The notes beneath the pieces are model-generated. The model did not search any database, was not told where the DNA came from, and saw nothing but the letters and a program-made list of their open reading frames with translations. Shown here piece after piece: positions 1 to 9,531 of a stretch of DNA of 56,135 nt; within the stretch, counting starts at the first letter, position 1; each line of letters begins with the position of its first letter. Origin of the DNA: Deltaproteobacteria bacterium (lineage in GTDB: Bacteria; UBA10199; SPLOWO2-01-44-7); contig JAHFSU010000010.1 in assembly GCA_023265595.1 (NCBI GenBank), forward strand, positions 1 through 56,135, in the 5' to 3' direction. Made by a program: the position numbers and the translations under genes.

Positions 1-30
1 TTGATAGACTATAACCAGCTGAATTAAAAG

Positions 31-64
31 GGAAATCTGCCGCCCTGCGGCGGCAGATTTTTCC
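31..64. terminator. bidirectional hairpin terminator
   Basis: A 12-bp perfect stem (33-44 pairing with 49-60, loop CTGC) is followed by T-rich sequence on both strands. It lies just downstream of the minus-strand MBL gene and probably ends its transcript. The plus-strand side (TTTTT) could also end a gene lying left of the window. Confidence 0.8.
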
Positions 65-79
65 CATTTGTGGATACCC

Positions 80-2605
80 TTACGGATTTCCGGCAATCGG
101 CTGGCCCCTTTGCATCGCAAGTGTCATGAGTCTTAGCCGCACGGTCGGCCACTGCAACATCAGAGAGCGGAGGCGATCGGCCGGAAACCGAACCAATGTT
201 GCCGGCGATCCGGCCATTACGGTCGCGGTGCGCGGCGCCTCATTAACAAGCGCCATCTCACCAACAAAATCACCTCTCCCTACATTGACCGCCTCTCTTT
301 TTGAGGCGGTTACCACGTCGACAACCCCGTCGACCACAAAAAAGACATCGCGATCACTCTCGCCGCGGCGGATGAAGATGGAACCGGGAACGGTTTCTAT
401 TTTTTCGCCGATTCCTAAGAGGGCGTCGACCACTTCCGGGTTGGCCCCGTCCATGATCGGGGAAGCCGCCAAGGCCCCATAGGCCCATTCACGCATCTCT
501 CTTAAATGCCGCAATCGTTTCACCAAACCGATTTTTTCGAAATCGGGTTTCAAGGCATTGGCATCCCATACCAAAACACGTGTCGGTTTTGTCGCCACAA
601 CGGTTGCATTCCGGCGTTCGCCAAGCAGGGCCCCTTCACCCAAAAGGCCCGCCTCTTTTCTGGCGAGAATCTGACCGCCACGGCTGATCGAGACTTCGCC
701 ATCGAGAATCAAAGAGACTTTTCCATCATCCAGACCTTCCTCGATAATCGGCGCACCCGGTTTGCAGAGCCGCACTTCACCGCGCTCGGCCAACGATTGC
801 AGGGTCTCTGTCGGAACGCCGTCGAAAACCGGAAGATTTTGCATGGCATGCATCTCATTCCGCTTGGCCCCTTGCTCTTCCCACGAGAGACTCTGGGCCA
901 GCGAAATCGCATGCGCAAAACCGGCGCCCCATTTTTTTAAACCGGCCGCCTCGGCATCTTTTCTGCTGACATGATAGGCATACAACTCCCCACCGGCTTT
1001 CATCGTTTGCGCCACTTGCATCACCGATTGGAGGCGTCTCCCCGGTGTGTGTATCGGCGGAACCCCCTGTTCATGCACAGCAACGCCGCCGGCCCACAGC
1101 GCCGCCAGAGGTAATTCCGTAATCATGACTGCCCGCTCCGGAGAGGCAATCACCGGCTCAGCAATAACTTTGCCTTCGGCATCGGTTTTTGGCTTGAGGA
1201 GAGAATAGACACTGGCCGGATCGTTGAGGGTGTCGCCGGAATAACCAAAAACGGCCTTTCCGTTTTCATCCAGCACATTGTAACCGATGGCGATATTGGC
1301 ATGAAAACCGTGGTAAAAATACATCGTCAATCCGTTCAAGGAGACCGGCTCGAGCATCCGAAGATTTTTGGATTGCCATAATTCCCGGATTCTCTCCTTC
1401 GGAAATTTGCCGAGGGAAAGGGCGTGCAACTTATCGACATAAGCACGCTCGATACTGGCGGTCGTATAGAGCGTGGCGTTTGGCGCGGCCATCAAAACCT
1501 GAAGCGCCCCTTGATCGTGATCGGCATGAACGTGCGTGACAAGGACGCCGTCGATCGCACTCAAGGGGATGTGATTTGTGGCGCAAAAATCGAGAATGTC
1601 GGAAGGGGGATCGACAAAGATCACCTTTCCCTTATTCCAAATCATGTGCCCGCTGGTTCCTTCCACGCCGTCAAAACCGTGGCTGGAGGAAACGGGGATC
1701 ACCATCGGCTCTCCCAAAAAGAGGGCCCGATAGCGAACCGCCTGAAACTGGGAATCATAAAGTTTGTCGAGATCCGGAAGAGACCGTTGCGGCCTTGGCA
1801 AAGTTTTCATGTCGAGATCGCCGACATAATCGTCCCCTTCAAATAGACGATAAAGGCTATCGCCCAAATGAACAATCCGAACCGCTCCAAGAGAAAACAC
1901 TCCGGACTCACCAAAAGTATTGATGGTGCGCATCCGGTTAATATCGAAAGTAGAAAAATGCCGCAATTCCCCTCTCATATTGGGAAAGCCGGGGGTCGCT
2001 TTTCCCTGCGGGTACTCCGGCGCCAAATCGTCACTCTCAAAATCCCATTGAGGCCCCATGTAAGAGGTTCTCAAAATGGTATCGAGATGCGAGGCCACAT
2101 CGCCCGTGGTCAAAAACTGTGTGGCGCTTTGCAACTTTGAGATAATGAAAAAGCCGGAGTACATCGGAAATTCCGGCTCTGCCAAATTGCGAGTGGTGTA
2201 CCAATCCATCATCGTCGGTCCGTCGATGACCACCAATTTCGCTCCGCCGAGCGGAAGAGAATCTTTAATCGTCTCCGGCGGAGAACCAAATTGGATGTTC
2301 CCTGATTGAAGACGGAGTAAAACACCCCCTCTTTTGAGATCGACTCGGATCTCCTTTGGAATCGGCTTGGCACCCGATTCTTTGATCCGTTGGGCCAAGG
2401 CTAAAAGCCCCCCCTTTGCCTCCTCCCCCTTTCCTCCAGAAACCAGATCCTGCAGCCGAGAAAAACGCTCTGCCAGATCTACCCTACTCAAACCGACGGT
2501 TTGGAGATTCGCCGCCTCCAAAACTGTTTGAGCTTGGGTTAAAAACTCAGGGGTGACTACAGCGCTTAACTGAAGCCCCCCTATATTTAATGTTGGGTTT
2601 GTCAT
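80..2605 (-). CDS. metallo-beta-lactamase-fold protein with two C-terminal cyclic-nucleotide-binding domains
   Basis: An 841-aa cytoplasmic protein. The metal-binding motif THVHADHD lies near residues 357-364, followed by GYSGDT, as in MBL-fold hydrolases. Two cNMP-binding domains follow (about 590-690 and 714-825). The second has a canonical phosphate-binding cassette (GEMALVNEAPRTATV); the first is more diverged (GEGALLGERRNATV). The start at 2605 is chosen because AAGGAGGG sits 4-5 bases before it. An upstream in-frame TTG at 2650 would overlap a clear sigma54 promoter. The substrate is unknown; the architecture suggests a hydrolase whose activity is gated by cAMP or c-di-GMP-like ligands. 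It is monocistronic and divergent from a sigma54 activator, its likely regulator. Confidence 0.85.
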   Translation of the reverse strand: MTNPTLNIGGLQLSAVVTPEFLTQAQTVLEAANLQTVGLSRVDLAERFSRLQDLVSGGKGEEAKGGLLALAQRIKESGAKPIPKEIRVDLKRGGVLLRLQSGNIQFGSPPETIKDSLPLGGAKLVVIDGPTMMDWYTTRNLAEPEFPMYSGFFIISKLQSATQFLTTGDVASHLDTILRTSYMGPQWDFESDDLAPEYPQGKATPGFPNMRGELRHFSTFDINRMRTINTFGESGVFSLGAVRIVHLGDSLYRLFEGDDYVGDLDMKTLPRPQRSLPDLDKLYDSQFQAVRYRALFLGEPMVIPVSSSHGFDGVEGTSGHMIWNKGKVIFVDPPSDILDFCATNHIPLSAIDGVLVTHVHADHDQGALQVLMAAPNATLYTTASIERAYVDKLHALSLGKFPKERIRELWQSKNLRMLEPVSLNGLTMYFYHGFHANIAIGYNVLDENGKAVFGYSGDTLNDPASVYSLLKPKTDAEGKVIAEPVIASPERAVMITELPLAALWAGGVAVHEQGVPPIHTPGRRLQSVMQVAQTMKAGGELYAYHVSRKDAEAAGLKKWGAGFAHAISLAQSLSWEEQGAKRNEMHAMQNLPVFDGVPTETLQSLAERGEVRLCKPGAPIIEEGLDDGKVSLILDGEVSISRGGQILARKEAGLLGEGALLGERRNATVVATKPTRVLVWDANALKPDFEKIGLVKRLRHLREMREWAYGALAASPIMDGANPEVVDALLGIGEKIETVPGSIFIRRGESDRDVFFVVDGVVDVVTASKREAVNVGRGDFVGEMALVNEAPRTATVMAGSPATLVRFPADRLRSLMLQWPTVRLRLMTLAMQRGQPIAGNP

Positions 2606-2632
2606 AAACCCTCCTTTCCTGCAGGGTTTCCA

Positions 2633-2650
2633 ATGCAAGGGGTATGCCAA
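2633..2650 (-). promoter_or_regulatory. sigma54 (-24/-12) promoter of the MBL-cNMP gene
   Basis: The minus strand reads TTGGCATACCCCTTGCAT: GG and GC separated by exactly 10 bases, matching TTGGCAC-N5-TTGCA at all but one position. The predicted transcript start near 2623 leaves an 18-base leader holding the Shine-Dalgarno of the gene at 2605. The AT-rich stretch 2651-2733 has a weak inverted repeat (2662-2668/2692-2698) that could be an activator site, but this is uncertain. Confidence 0.8.
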
Positions 2651-2733
2651 TCTAAAATGCCATTAAATGCTTATTTAGCTTGCTATTAACGATTTAATAT
2701 GAATTATTCACAACAAGATTTGAAAAAATCATA

Positions 2734-5145
2734 ATGCGATTAAGAATTTTTCAAAAAACAGCGTTGATACTGATCTGTATGGCCATTTTGCCGCTCACCG
2801 CACTTACTCTTTTGACCCTTTTTACAGCCAAAAATCAGATTACCCATGAGGTTGAAAGAGGACTGATTTTAAAAGCAAATGACATAGCCCAACAGGTCTC
2901 CGATCTCCTGAACAACACGGCAAGCGATCTTCTTCTTCTGGAAGGGATTCCAAAAACAGCCGAAAGCCTCCTTCATTTTTCAGAATCGAGAAGGGGACCG
3001 ATTTGGACACGGGTGGGAACAAACCAAGATTATACAGAGGTCAAAATTTCGATCCCACTTTATCGCGAGATTGCTTTCATCGATAAAAAGGGTTTTGAAA
3101 AAATAAAAATTGAAAATGTTTTGGATGAAACAGGGCTCCCGCAAAAACGGTATCGTATTATCACGACCGTCGCCTCACCAGAACAGCTCAAAAATGTAAC
3201 CCTTCCCCAAAATACCCTTTTTAAAATGGAAGATTATTTTATGCGGGCCAAAAATTTAAAACAGGGTGCGATTTACGCAGGACACTTAACCGGTTGGTAT
3301 GTCTCGGCAAAAGAACAGCTCCAAAATGCCGACATGCCCGAACATGCCATTGAAGGGAAACGCTATGAAGGTATCCTCCGTTTTGCAGCCCCCATTTTCA
3401 ATCCACAGGGAGAGTGGGAGGGGGTCATCACCTTGGCCTTAGACCAAACGCATCTGCAGGAAAAAATTCTCCACGTCCATCCCTTGCAGGAAAAGCCGGT
3501 CCTCATCGCCCCCTACTCCGGCGGCAACTACTGCTTTCTCTTTGATGATGAGGGATGGATTGTCGCCCATCAAAAACTTTGGGATATCCGGGGCCTCACC
3601 CCCGACGGCATTCCTTATGAGCCGTTCAAAAATATCCAAGGGACCAACAAAGGGCCGGTGCAATTGACCAGCGCACCGGAGATTCGCAATATCGATGAAC
3701 ATAAAATCATGATGGAAAAAATTCGCAACCACGAGTCGCACATTTTCAGAAGCCCCAACATCGGCCTCGATAAAAAACCGCCTCTTTTACGGACGCAAGG
3801 CTACGCGCCGATCCTCTTCGACAAGGGAGATTACCAAAAAGAGGGAATCTTCGGCGGAGTCATGGTCGGTGCCGAAATGTCGGCGGTCGGCTTTTTGGCA
3901 AAGCAGCTCTCCAAAGATTACTGGCTTCTGCTCGCATTGACCCTTGCCCTTGTTTTGCCGATGGCCGCCATCATTGCGCGCTCACTAACGCGGCGTCTGA
4001 ATACCCTCTCCGCCGCCGCAGCCTTTTTGGCCGAAGGCGATTGGAATACCGTTGTTCCGTGCACGGGAGACGATGAAATCGGACAACTGGAGACGGCATT
4101 TAATCGGATGACCGAGAGGCTCAAACGGCAACAGGAGCAGTTAGAAGAGAAAGAAAAAAAAGAGCGGCTCCATTTGAAATCGCGCATCGATCTTTTAGAA
4201 AAAGAATTGGCTCAAATGCCGCTGGAAGGATTGGTGATTGAGAGCCAAAGTATGAAGGAGCTGTTGAAAAAAGTTCGCCAACTGGCTCAAACCGATATTC
4301 CCGTACTGATTTTGGGAGAGAGGGGAACCGGCAAAGAAAAAATCGCCGCCACTCTGCACAACTCAAGCCCTCGAAAATCAGGACCCACTCTTCATATCAA
4401 TTGCGCCGCCATTTCAGAAAATTTAATGGAAAGCGAATTATTTGGACATGCCAAAGGGGCTTTTACTGGCGCTTTTCGAGACAAGGTCGGTTTTTTTGAA
4501 GCCGCAAACGGCGGCACACTGCTGCTCGATGAAATCGGAGAGATTCCGCTCAATCTTCAGGCCAAATTGCTGCGCGTGTTACAGGAAAAAAGAATTACAC
4601 GCGTGGGAGAGACAACCGAACGTCCCGTCGATACCCGTCTTGTTTTTGCCACGAATCAGGATCTGAACGATCTGGTTTTGAAAAAAATGTTTCGAGCCGA
4701 TCTTTACGATCGTTTGCATGTTGTCACCCTCATGATTCCACCGCTTCGGGAACATCGGGAAGATATTATTCCTTTGGCTAAATATTTTTTACAGCAGGCG
4801 ACGGTCCGGTACAATAAAAATCTGATCGGGTTTTCCAATGAGGCCATCGATTTTTTGATGCAATACTCATGGCCCGGAAATGTTCGGGAATTGGAACATG
4901 CCATCGAAAGGGCCGTGATTCAGACCGAAACAGATTTTATCGAAAAAGCGACTTTTGAGCCTCACCCTGCCGGTGATTTCGGCAATACTACCGGCAATTT
5001 TTCTCTACCCGACATGAAAATAGAGGATCTTAAGATACGCTATGCCCGCCACATTCGCGGCAAATATCCGGAAAAACCGCTCAAAGAAATCAAAGAAATT
5101 TTAGGAATCGATTGGAATACCTTGAGAAAATATCTTGCCGATTAA
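2734..5145 (+). CDS. membrane-bound sigma54-dependent transcriptional activator (sensor-HAMP-AAA+-HTH)
   Basis: An 803-aa one-component regulator. It has a TM segment at about 10-30, a large extracytoplasmic Cache-like sensor region to about 390, a second TM at 395-418, a HAMP region and coiled coil to about 490. The AAA+ domain (about 498-735) has Walker A GERGTGKE, the sigma54-contacting GAFTGA loop, Walker B LLLDEIGE and the [14 protein letters not shown] signature. A C-terminal HTH occupies the last 50 residues. There is no kinase or receiver domain, so the periplasmic signal would act directly on the ATPase. It is divergent from the MBL-cNMP gene, whose sigma54 promoter is its most likely target. 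The ATG at 2734 has only a weak ribosome binding site. Confidence 0.9.
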   Translation: MRLRIFQKTALILICMAILPLTALTLLTLFTAKNQITHEVERGLILKANDIAQQVSDLLNNTASDLLLLEGIPKTAESLLHFSESRRGPIWTRVGTNQDYTEVKISIPLYREIAFIDKKGFEKIKIENVLDETGLPQKRYRIITTVASPEQLKNVTLPQNTLFKMEDYFMRAKNLKQGAIYAGHLTGWYVSAKEQLQNADMPEHAIEGKRYEGILRFAAPIFNPQGEWEGVITLALDQTHLQEKILHVHPLQEKPVLIAPYSGGNYCFLFDDEGWIVAHQKLWDIRGLTPDGIPYEPFKNIQGTNKGPVQLTSAPEIRNIDEHKIMMEKIRNHESHIFRSPNIGLDKKPPLLRTQGYAPILFDKGDYQKEGIFGGVMVGAEMSAVGFLAKQLSKDYWLLLALTLALVLPMAAIIARSLTRRLNTLSAAAAFLAEGDWNTVVPCTGDDEIGQLETAFNRMTERLKRQQEQLEEKEKKERLHLKSRIDLLEKELAQMPLEGLVIESQSMKELLKKVRQLAQTDIPVLILGERGTGKEKIAATLHNSSPRKSGPTLHINCAAISENLMESELFGHAKGAFTGAFRDKVGFFEAANGGTLLLDEIGEIPLNLQAKLLRVLQEKRITRVGETTERPVDTRLVFATNQDLNDLVLKKMFRADLYDRLHVVTLMIPPLREHREDIIPLAKYFLQQATVRYNKNLIGFSNEAIDFLMQYSWPGNVRELEHAIERAVIQTETDFIEKATFEPHPAGDFGNTTGNFSLPDMKIEDLKIRYARHIRGKYPEKPLKEIKEILGIDWNTLRKYLAD

Positions 5146-6246
5146 TTATAAATCCTTCTCCGCAAACAAAGCCCCCATCGAACGGCAGGCGTCAATCCAC
5201 GGATGATTTTTTGGGACCTGTCGGATCCCTTGCGGGATATTTTTTAAAGGATGCGAGGTCAACTCTCCTTTTCCCCAAGCGACCATCATGTTTCTCTCGC
5301 CGGTTGCCAAACGATGCACCGCTTCGCAACCGAACATCGTTGCCAAAATCCGGTCTTGATAAATGGGAGAGCCGCTCCTCAAAATATGTCCTAGCATGAC
5401 CGAGCGCGATTCGATGCCGGTTTTCTTTTCAATCTCCAGCGATAACCATTGGCCGATGCCGCCCAATCGAAACGGCTGTGTCCTATCTTTGGCCTTGCGT
5501 TGAAATACTTTTCTTCCGTCGGCAAGATGGGCCCCTTCCGCAATGACAATAATGGTGTAGCGTCTTCCGACTGAAGAGCGCTGCACCACACGATCACAAA
5601 TTTTTTTAAGATCAAAAGGAAATTCCGGAATCAAAATAATGCTGGCCCCGGTTGCTAAACCGGAGGCAACGGCCAGCCAGCCGGCATCGCGCCCCATGAC
5701 TTCGATCACCATCGCCCGATGGTGGGATGCGGCCGTGGTGTAGAGCTTATCGATCGCCTCGGTCGCATTATGAACGGCCGTGTAAAACCCAACCGTTCTT
5801 TCGGTCGACGGGACATCGTTGTCGATGGTTTTCGGAATCACCACAATGGGGAGTCCCTCTTTGGCAAAACGTTTTGCGTAAGAGAGAGTCCCGTCGCCCC
5901 CGACGCAAACCAGCGCATCAAACTGCCCGCTCTTGAACATCTTCATCGCCTGTTTGCTCGCATCTTTATATTCAACGGTCGCCCCCTTCTTTTTGGCATA
6001 CAAAAAAGGATTGGTCTGATTGGTCGTTCCTAAAATCGTTCCCCCGTGAGTCAAAATACCGGCGACATTATCCCAAAGGAGAGGATGGATGCGCCCTTCG
6101 ATCAGCCCCGCAAAACCATCTTCAATCCCCCACACCTCCCAGCCATGATCATGAATAGCACAGCGGACCACGGAACGGATCACCGCATTTAAACCGGGGC
6201 AATCGCCGCCCCCTGTCAAAATCGCAATTTTTTTAATTTTTTTCAT
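5146..6246 (-). CDS. pfkA: 6-phosphofructokinase (G104/K124 type)
   Basis: 366 aa. Phosphorylates fructose 6-phosphate in glycolysis. Motifs: TGGGDCPGLNAVIRS (phosphate loop), GGDGT, PKTIDND (catalytic TIDND), MGRDAGWLA and LGHILRSGSP. GGDG carries Gly at the position equivalent to E. coli Gly104, while PKTIDND carries Lys at 124. ATP enzymes usually have Gly/Gly and PPi enzymes Asp/Lys, so this is the mixed G/K class, generally ATP-dependent. Start ATG 6246 is preferred over adjacent ATG 6249 because of AGG just upstream; an earlier TTG at 6300 would overlap the divergent gene. Its stop abuts the stop of the sigma54 activator. Confidence 0.9.
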   Translation of the reverse strand: MKKIKKIAILTGGGDCPGLNAVIRSVVRCAIHDHGWEVWGIEDGFAGLIEGRIHPLLWDNVAGILTHGGTILGTTNQTNPFLYAKKKGATVEYKDASKQAMKMFKSGQFDALVCVGGDGTLSYAKRFAKEGLPIVVIPKTIDNDVPSTERTVGFYTAVHNATEAIDKLYTTAASHHRAMVIEVMGRDAGWLAVASGLATGASIILIPEFPFDLKKICDRVVQRSSVGRRYTIIVIAEGAHLADGRKVFQRKAKDRTQPFRLGGIGQWLSLEIEKKTGIESRSVMLGHILRSGSPIYQDRILATMFGCEAVHRLATGERNMMVAWGKGELTSHPLKNIPQGIRQVPKNHPWIDACRSMGALFAEKDL

Positions 6247-6334
6247 CATCCTATTTTTCAACGAAAGCACTATAAACGAATCCTTGCCAGAAATCCACAA
6301 ATCTCATAAGGAAGCCGAGTTCATTCCATCTTTT

Positions 6335-7504
6335 ATGAACTCACAAATCATTTTTTACAATGGAAAATGGTATCCGGCCGATGCCCGCCCCGAGTTTCTC
6401 GATATCGCCTTTTTTGCCTACCAACACGTGATTCATTATGCCAGCTCTGCATTTGAAGGGACCCGCTGTTATCCCAATTTAGCCAAAAAAAACGGGACGG
6501 TGAATCTTTTGGGGGTCGATCTCCGCATCGATCGCCTCTTTCGATCGATGGAATATTCGTGGATGAAACTCCCTCTCAAACCTTCCCAAGTTTGGGATGA
6601 TTTTTCACGCCAATATCCAGAGCTCGTTGAAAAATACAAAACGGTATTGAAAGGAAAAATCAAAAGAGATTCTGTTGTGCAATTTCCCTACACCAAATCG
6701 CAGGTCAAAGAATTTATTATCAAGACAATTTTGCTCAATCTTCATAGCGGTTTTGTCGATTGGCAAAAAGGCTGTTATGTCAGACCGGTTGTCTTTCGGG
6801 GAGCCACTCCCGACAAACACTTGGGTGTTTTTTCTCTGGGGCATAGTGTCGATTTTTTGCTCTCGGTCAAACCGTGGGGAAGATATCTCGGGAAAGAGGC
6901 GTTTGAAAAGGGGGCCCCGATTGTTGTCGCCCCGGAAAGCAATGCGGAGTTCAACCGCCAGCACAAATTGGCGGCCAATTACTTAACCGGCCAGCGGCTT
7001 GTCAATTTTGCGAATTTCAACCATTTTAATGAAGTCTTGATGACCGACGCCACTCCCGAACGAAATATTCTCGAAGGGAGCGGCGAAAATCTTGTTTTGT
7101 ATCTGGGCGGCAATCGTTATCTCTCCCCGAAGCAAGAGGAAAAACCGATCTTGCCGGGGACCACACTCAAAGTCATCGATCAGATCATCCGGCTTTCGGG
7201 CGGAGAAATCGAATACCGAAATATCCCGCTCCATGAAGTTCTCCATGGAACATTCAAAGGGGCCGCCATGACCGGAACGGCGGTAGAGATAACCCCCATC
7301 TCTCTTATTTATGATCCACAAACAAAAAAAGCGGTTGAAATTCCGGTGCCCGATGAAATCAAAAATTTGCAGAAAACATATCTCGATCTGGTGCAAGGGC
7401 TTCCGCTCGATTCAAGACTGAACGCACTTCAAAAAGATCTGCTGATGGAAATCGGCTGGAATGAAGCGGAACATTCGGCGTTGCTGAATGTTATTGAGCG
7501 CTGA
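6335..7504 (+). CDS. class IV PLP-dependent aminotransferase (branched-chain aminotransferase-like)
   Basis: 389 aa. Fold type IV transaminase; likely interconverts branched-chain or related amino acids with their 2-oxoacids. Supporting motifs: YASSAFEGTRCY near the N-terminus, the PLP lysine in RQHKLAANYL, EGSGENLVLY and a late GAAMTGTAVEI phosphate-binding segment. It is longer than typical IlvE (about 310 aa) because of an insertion in the N-terminal half, so it is called BCAT-like. The first ATG (6335, MNSQIIFYNGKWYP) fits the usual domain start; an upstream TTG at 6284 is less likely. Divergent from pfk; its last 14 bases overlap the convergent lipoprotein gene. Confidence 0.8.
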   Translation: MNSQIIFYNGKWYPADARPEFLDIAFFAYQHVIHYASSAFEGTRCYPNLAKKNGTVNLLGVDLRIDRLFRSMEYSWMKLPLKPSQVWDDFSRQYPELVEKYKTVLKGKIKRDSVVQFPYTKSQVKEFIIKTILLNLHSGFVDWQKGCYVRPVVFRGATPDKHLGVFSLGHSVDFLLSVKPWGRYLGKEAFEKGAPIVVAPESNAEFNRQHKLAANYLTGQRLVNFANFNHFNEVLMTDATPERNILEGSGENLVLYLGGNRYLSPKQEEKPILPGTTLKVIDQIIRLSGGEIEYRNIPLHEVLHGTFKGAAMTGTAVEITPISLIYDPQTKKAVEIPVPDEIKNLQKTYLDLVQGLPLDSRLNALQKDLLMEIGWNEAEHSALLNVIER

Positions 7505-8822
7505 CGGAAAAGCTTGACTCCTCTGCAGAAATATCTCCGTCGTATTCCGGAATCTTCACTTTGGCATCAAATAGAATGCGCGTCCCTTGGCTGACATTCT
7601 CTTGAACCTTGAGATCGATTTTGACCGGCGGCAAAGTCGCATGCGCCGCAAGTTCGTCGATGGGGCAGGTAATCTCGTCCCCGCTCGAATCGCAAGAGGG
7701 AGGCGTGTTTGTAATCGAAACCTCCGTAGTGGGGACAGTAAAAATCAGTTTCAAATCTTTATATTTTCTAGCCCCTTTATTTTTGACCTTCAATTCCCAT
7801 TGGAATGTTCCTCCCGCCCGTGCCGAGGCCGGAAGCCCGCTTTGAATCACCTCCAGATCGGGAGTGACGACAATATCCATTTCATAAGCATAAGGCAGTT
7901 CTTTGCTCTGCCCGTCAGGTGTTTTGACCTTGAATTTCGGAAACGTAATGGTCGTTGTCCCAAAAGGGGCGCTGTCTTTGACCCGAAGCGGAATTTGCAC
8001 CGAACGTTTGACTTCCCGCGCGGCAAACTCAATGCGGCCGCTGGCAGGATCGATGCTTAAGATATTCGGATCCCGTTGAGAAACGTCGGCCGGCCAAAAG
8101 GCTTCCAAAACATCGGGGAGATAAATCGGCTCCAAAACCCCGCCGATCGGGTGGATGACGTTCAGAAAAAAATCTTCGCCCGTTCTGTGCGTCTGTTTTG
8201 TCGGCGGCGGAAGATTGGAAATATCGGCATCGTAATTCATGGTAACACCCACATGGGCGCTACAATTTGTAGCATTACAGTTGATGCATCTTTTTCCCGA
8301 TTTGTTTTCCTCAGACGGAGTGATTTGTGTCGACGGTTTTTCAGGAAGGGGCTGATTTTTGCAGGTGCTGGAGCAGCCATCCCCGTCTGTCCGGTTTCCA
8401 TCATCACATTCCTCATCCCCTTCCATTTTGTTATTACCGCAAACCGGCATCGTATTGACATCAAAGGATTTGGCCGCATTGATAGAAGGCCCAATCCCTA
8501 TTTTGGGGGCCGGTTGTGATAAAGAGGGGGTGGAAAGGGTGCCGCTCGAAATTTGCGCCGTCAGATTTTGGCTAAAACTGGGGTCCTCCACCTCGATGCA
8601 ATAATGGCCCTGCCCTTTGCTGCCAATAACGTAGAGCCCTTTCGAATCGGTTTTGGATTTGGCAATAACCTGATTTTCATAGGTCACCTTGATGGGAACC
8701 CCTGTCAAGGTGGTTTCGCCCGGATCGGGATTGGAGTTGGAATTGGTGTCTAAATAGACAGCCCCTTTTATCTGCCCGCTACAACCGGCCAGCAGTAACA
8801 AAATGGGGAGTAAAATCTTCAA
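7491..8822 (-). CDS. lipoprotein with SdrD-type B domain and Myxococcus-type Cys-rich repeat
   Basis: 443 aa. Signal peptide with lipobox LLAGC (lipidated Cys about residue 14). Next comes a carboxypeptidase-regulatory/SdrD-B-like segment (VYLDTNSNSNPDPGETTLTG), one Cys-rich repeat of the DUF4215 type (CGNNKMEGDEECDDGN...CSSTC), and a C-terminal half with CARDB/DUF11-like beta-sandwich sequence. Probably an outer-membrane-anchored surface protein; function unknown. GAGG lies 5 bases before TTG 8822, which therefore looks like the start rather than the GTG at 8828 that overlaps the Shine-Dalgarno. Convergent with, and overlapping, the aminotransferase. Confidence 0.75.
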   Translation of the reverse strand: MKILLPILLLLAGCSGQIKGAVYLDTNSNSNPDPGETTLTGVPIKVTYENQVIAKSKTDSKGLYVIGSKGQGHYCIEVEDPSFSQNLTAQISSGTLSTPSLSQPAPKIGIGPSINAAKSFDVNTMPVCGNNKMEGDEECDDGNRTDGDGCSSTCKNQPLPEKPSTQITPSEENKSGKRCINCNATNCSAHVGVTMNYDADISNLPPPTKQTHRTGEDFFLNVIHPIGGVLEPIYLPDVLEAFWPADVSQRDPNILSIDPASGRIEFAAREVKRSVQIPLRVKDSAPFGTTTITFPKFKVKTPDGQSKELPYAYEMDIVVTPDLEVIQSGLPASARAGGTFQWELKVKNKGARKYKDLKLIFTVPTTEVSITNTPPSCDSSGDEITCPIDELAAHATLPPVKIDLKVQENVSQGTRILFDAKVKIPEYDGDISAEESSFSVSAQ

Positions 8823-8985
8823 ATACACCTCGACAGTTTACCAAATGAGAAGCCCTCAAGCAAAGACTTTTTACCTTTAAATCTTTGAAATAACAAAAGA
8901 AATATAAGTACGGATAATATCAAAACTTTTTCATACCACCCCCTCCCTTAAAATAGGGTAAAATCTTTGAAAAGGGAGGTCTCTT

Positions 8986-9306
8986 ATGAATACGGCTCAT
9001 TTTCTTTTCGAAGAGGGAGGACGCAAAACAGAAGGAGACATGGAGGCGCTGGCTGTTCAAGATTTAAAAAAAGGGATACAACCGGAGCAATTTTTATCAA
9101 AACCGGAGATGCAGCACGACGGCAATTTCGATTTAGTGGTAAAAGATGCGGAAGGAAATTTAAAACATATCGTTGTTTCCAATACCGACCCCGGTTGCAA
9201 ACAGGTCCACAAATTATTCAAGTCGGGTAACGGCAAACCATCCATCCAGATACAAATCGGACAGCACAACTATCGGTTGATCACGATGGACGACGGTTCG
9301 GTTTAA
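8986..9306 (+). CDS. hypothetical protein, 106 aa
   Basis: A small soluble, charged protein with no signal peptide, TM segment or recognised motif. A strong Shine-Dalgarno (AAAGGGAGG) 7 bases before the ATG and a downstream palindrome support a real single-gene unit. Function unknown. Confidence 0.65.
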   Translation: MNTAHFLFEEGGRKTEGDMEALAVQDLKKGIQPEQFLSKPEMQHDGNFDLVVKDAEGNLKHIVVSNTDPGCKQVHKLFKSGNGKPSIQIQIGQHNYRLITMDDGSV

Positions 9307-9309
9307 AAG

Positions 9310-9331
9310 ATTCTCGCCACGTGGCGAGAAT
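9310..9331. terminator. 22-base perfect palindrome after the 106-aa gene
   Basis: ATTCTCGCCAC mirrored as GTGGCGAGAAT without a loop, 4 bases after the stop codon. A transcription terminator is likely, although no T-run follows on the plus strand. Confidence 0.5.
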
Positions 9332-9353
9332 GTCGCACCGCGTTATTACATCA

Positions 9354-9531
9354 AGAGCCTATCCCAAAACTATATCGAAAGCGAAATTTTGATTTTTTGA
9401 GCGAAACGAGGAAGATGAGTAAAAAATCAGGAGGCGTAGCCATGGCTACGTTGACTGGTTTTTTGCGAAATCTGACGAAGTTGCAGCCGAAAAAGCAAAA
9501 TTGCAGCCGATATAGTTTTGGGATAGGCTCT
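9354..9531. repeat. 178-bp foldback (MITE-like) element
   Basis: Perfect 24-bp terminal inverted repeats (9354-9377 and 9508-9531, beginning AGAGCCTATCCCAAAAC). The whole interior is an imperfect palindrome centred at 9442.5, where a 16-base perfect palindrome (9435-9450) sits. No transposase is encoded, so it is probably a non-autonomous element. No clear target duplication is visible. Its right end supplies the stop codon of the fecR-like gene. Confidence 0.8.

Noticed and set aside
3439-4366. Minus-strand ORFs inside the sigma54 activator gene
   Set aside because: Shadows of a well-supported AAA+ gene; no ribosome sites and low-complexity composition.
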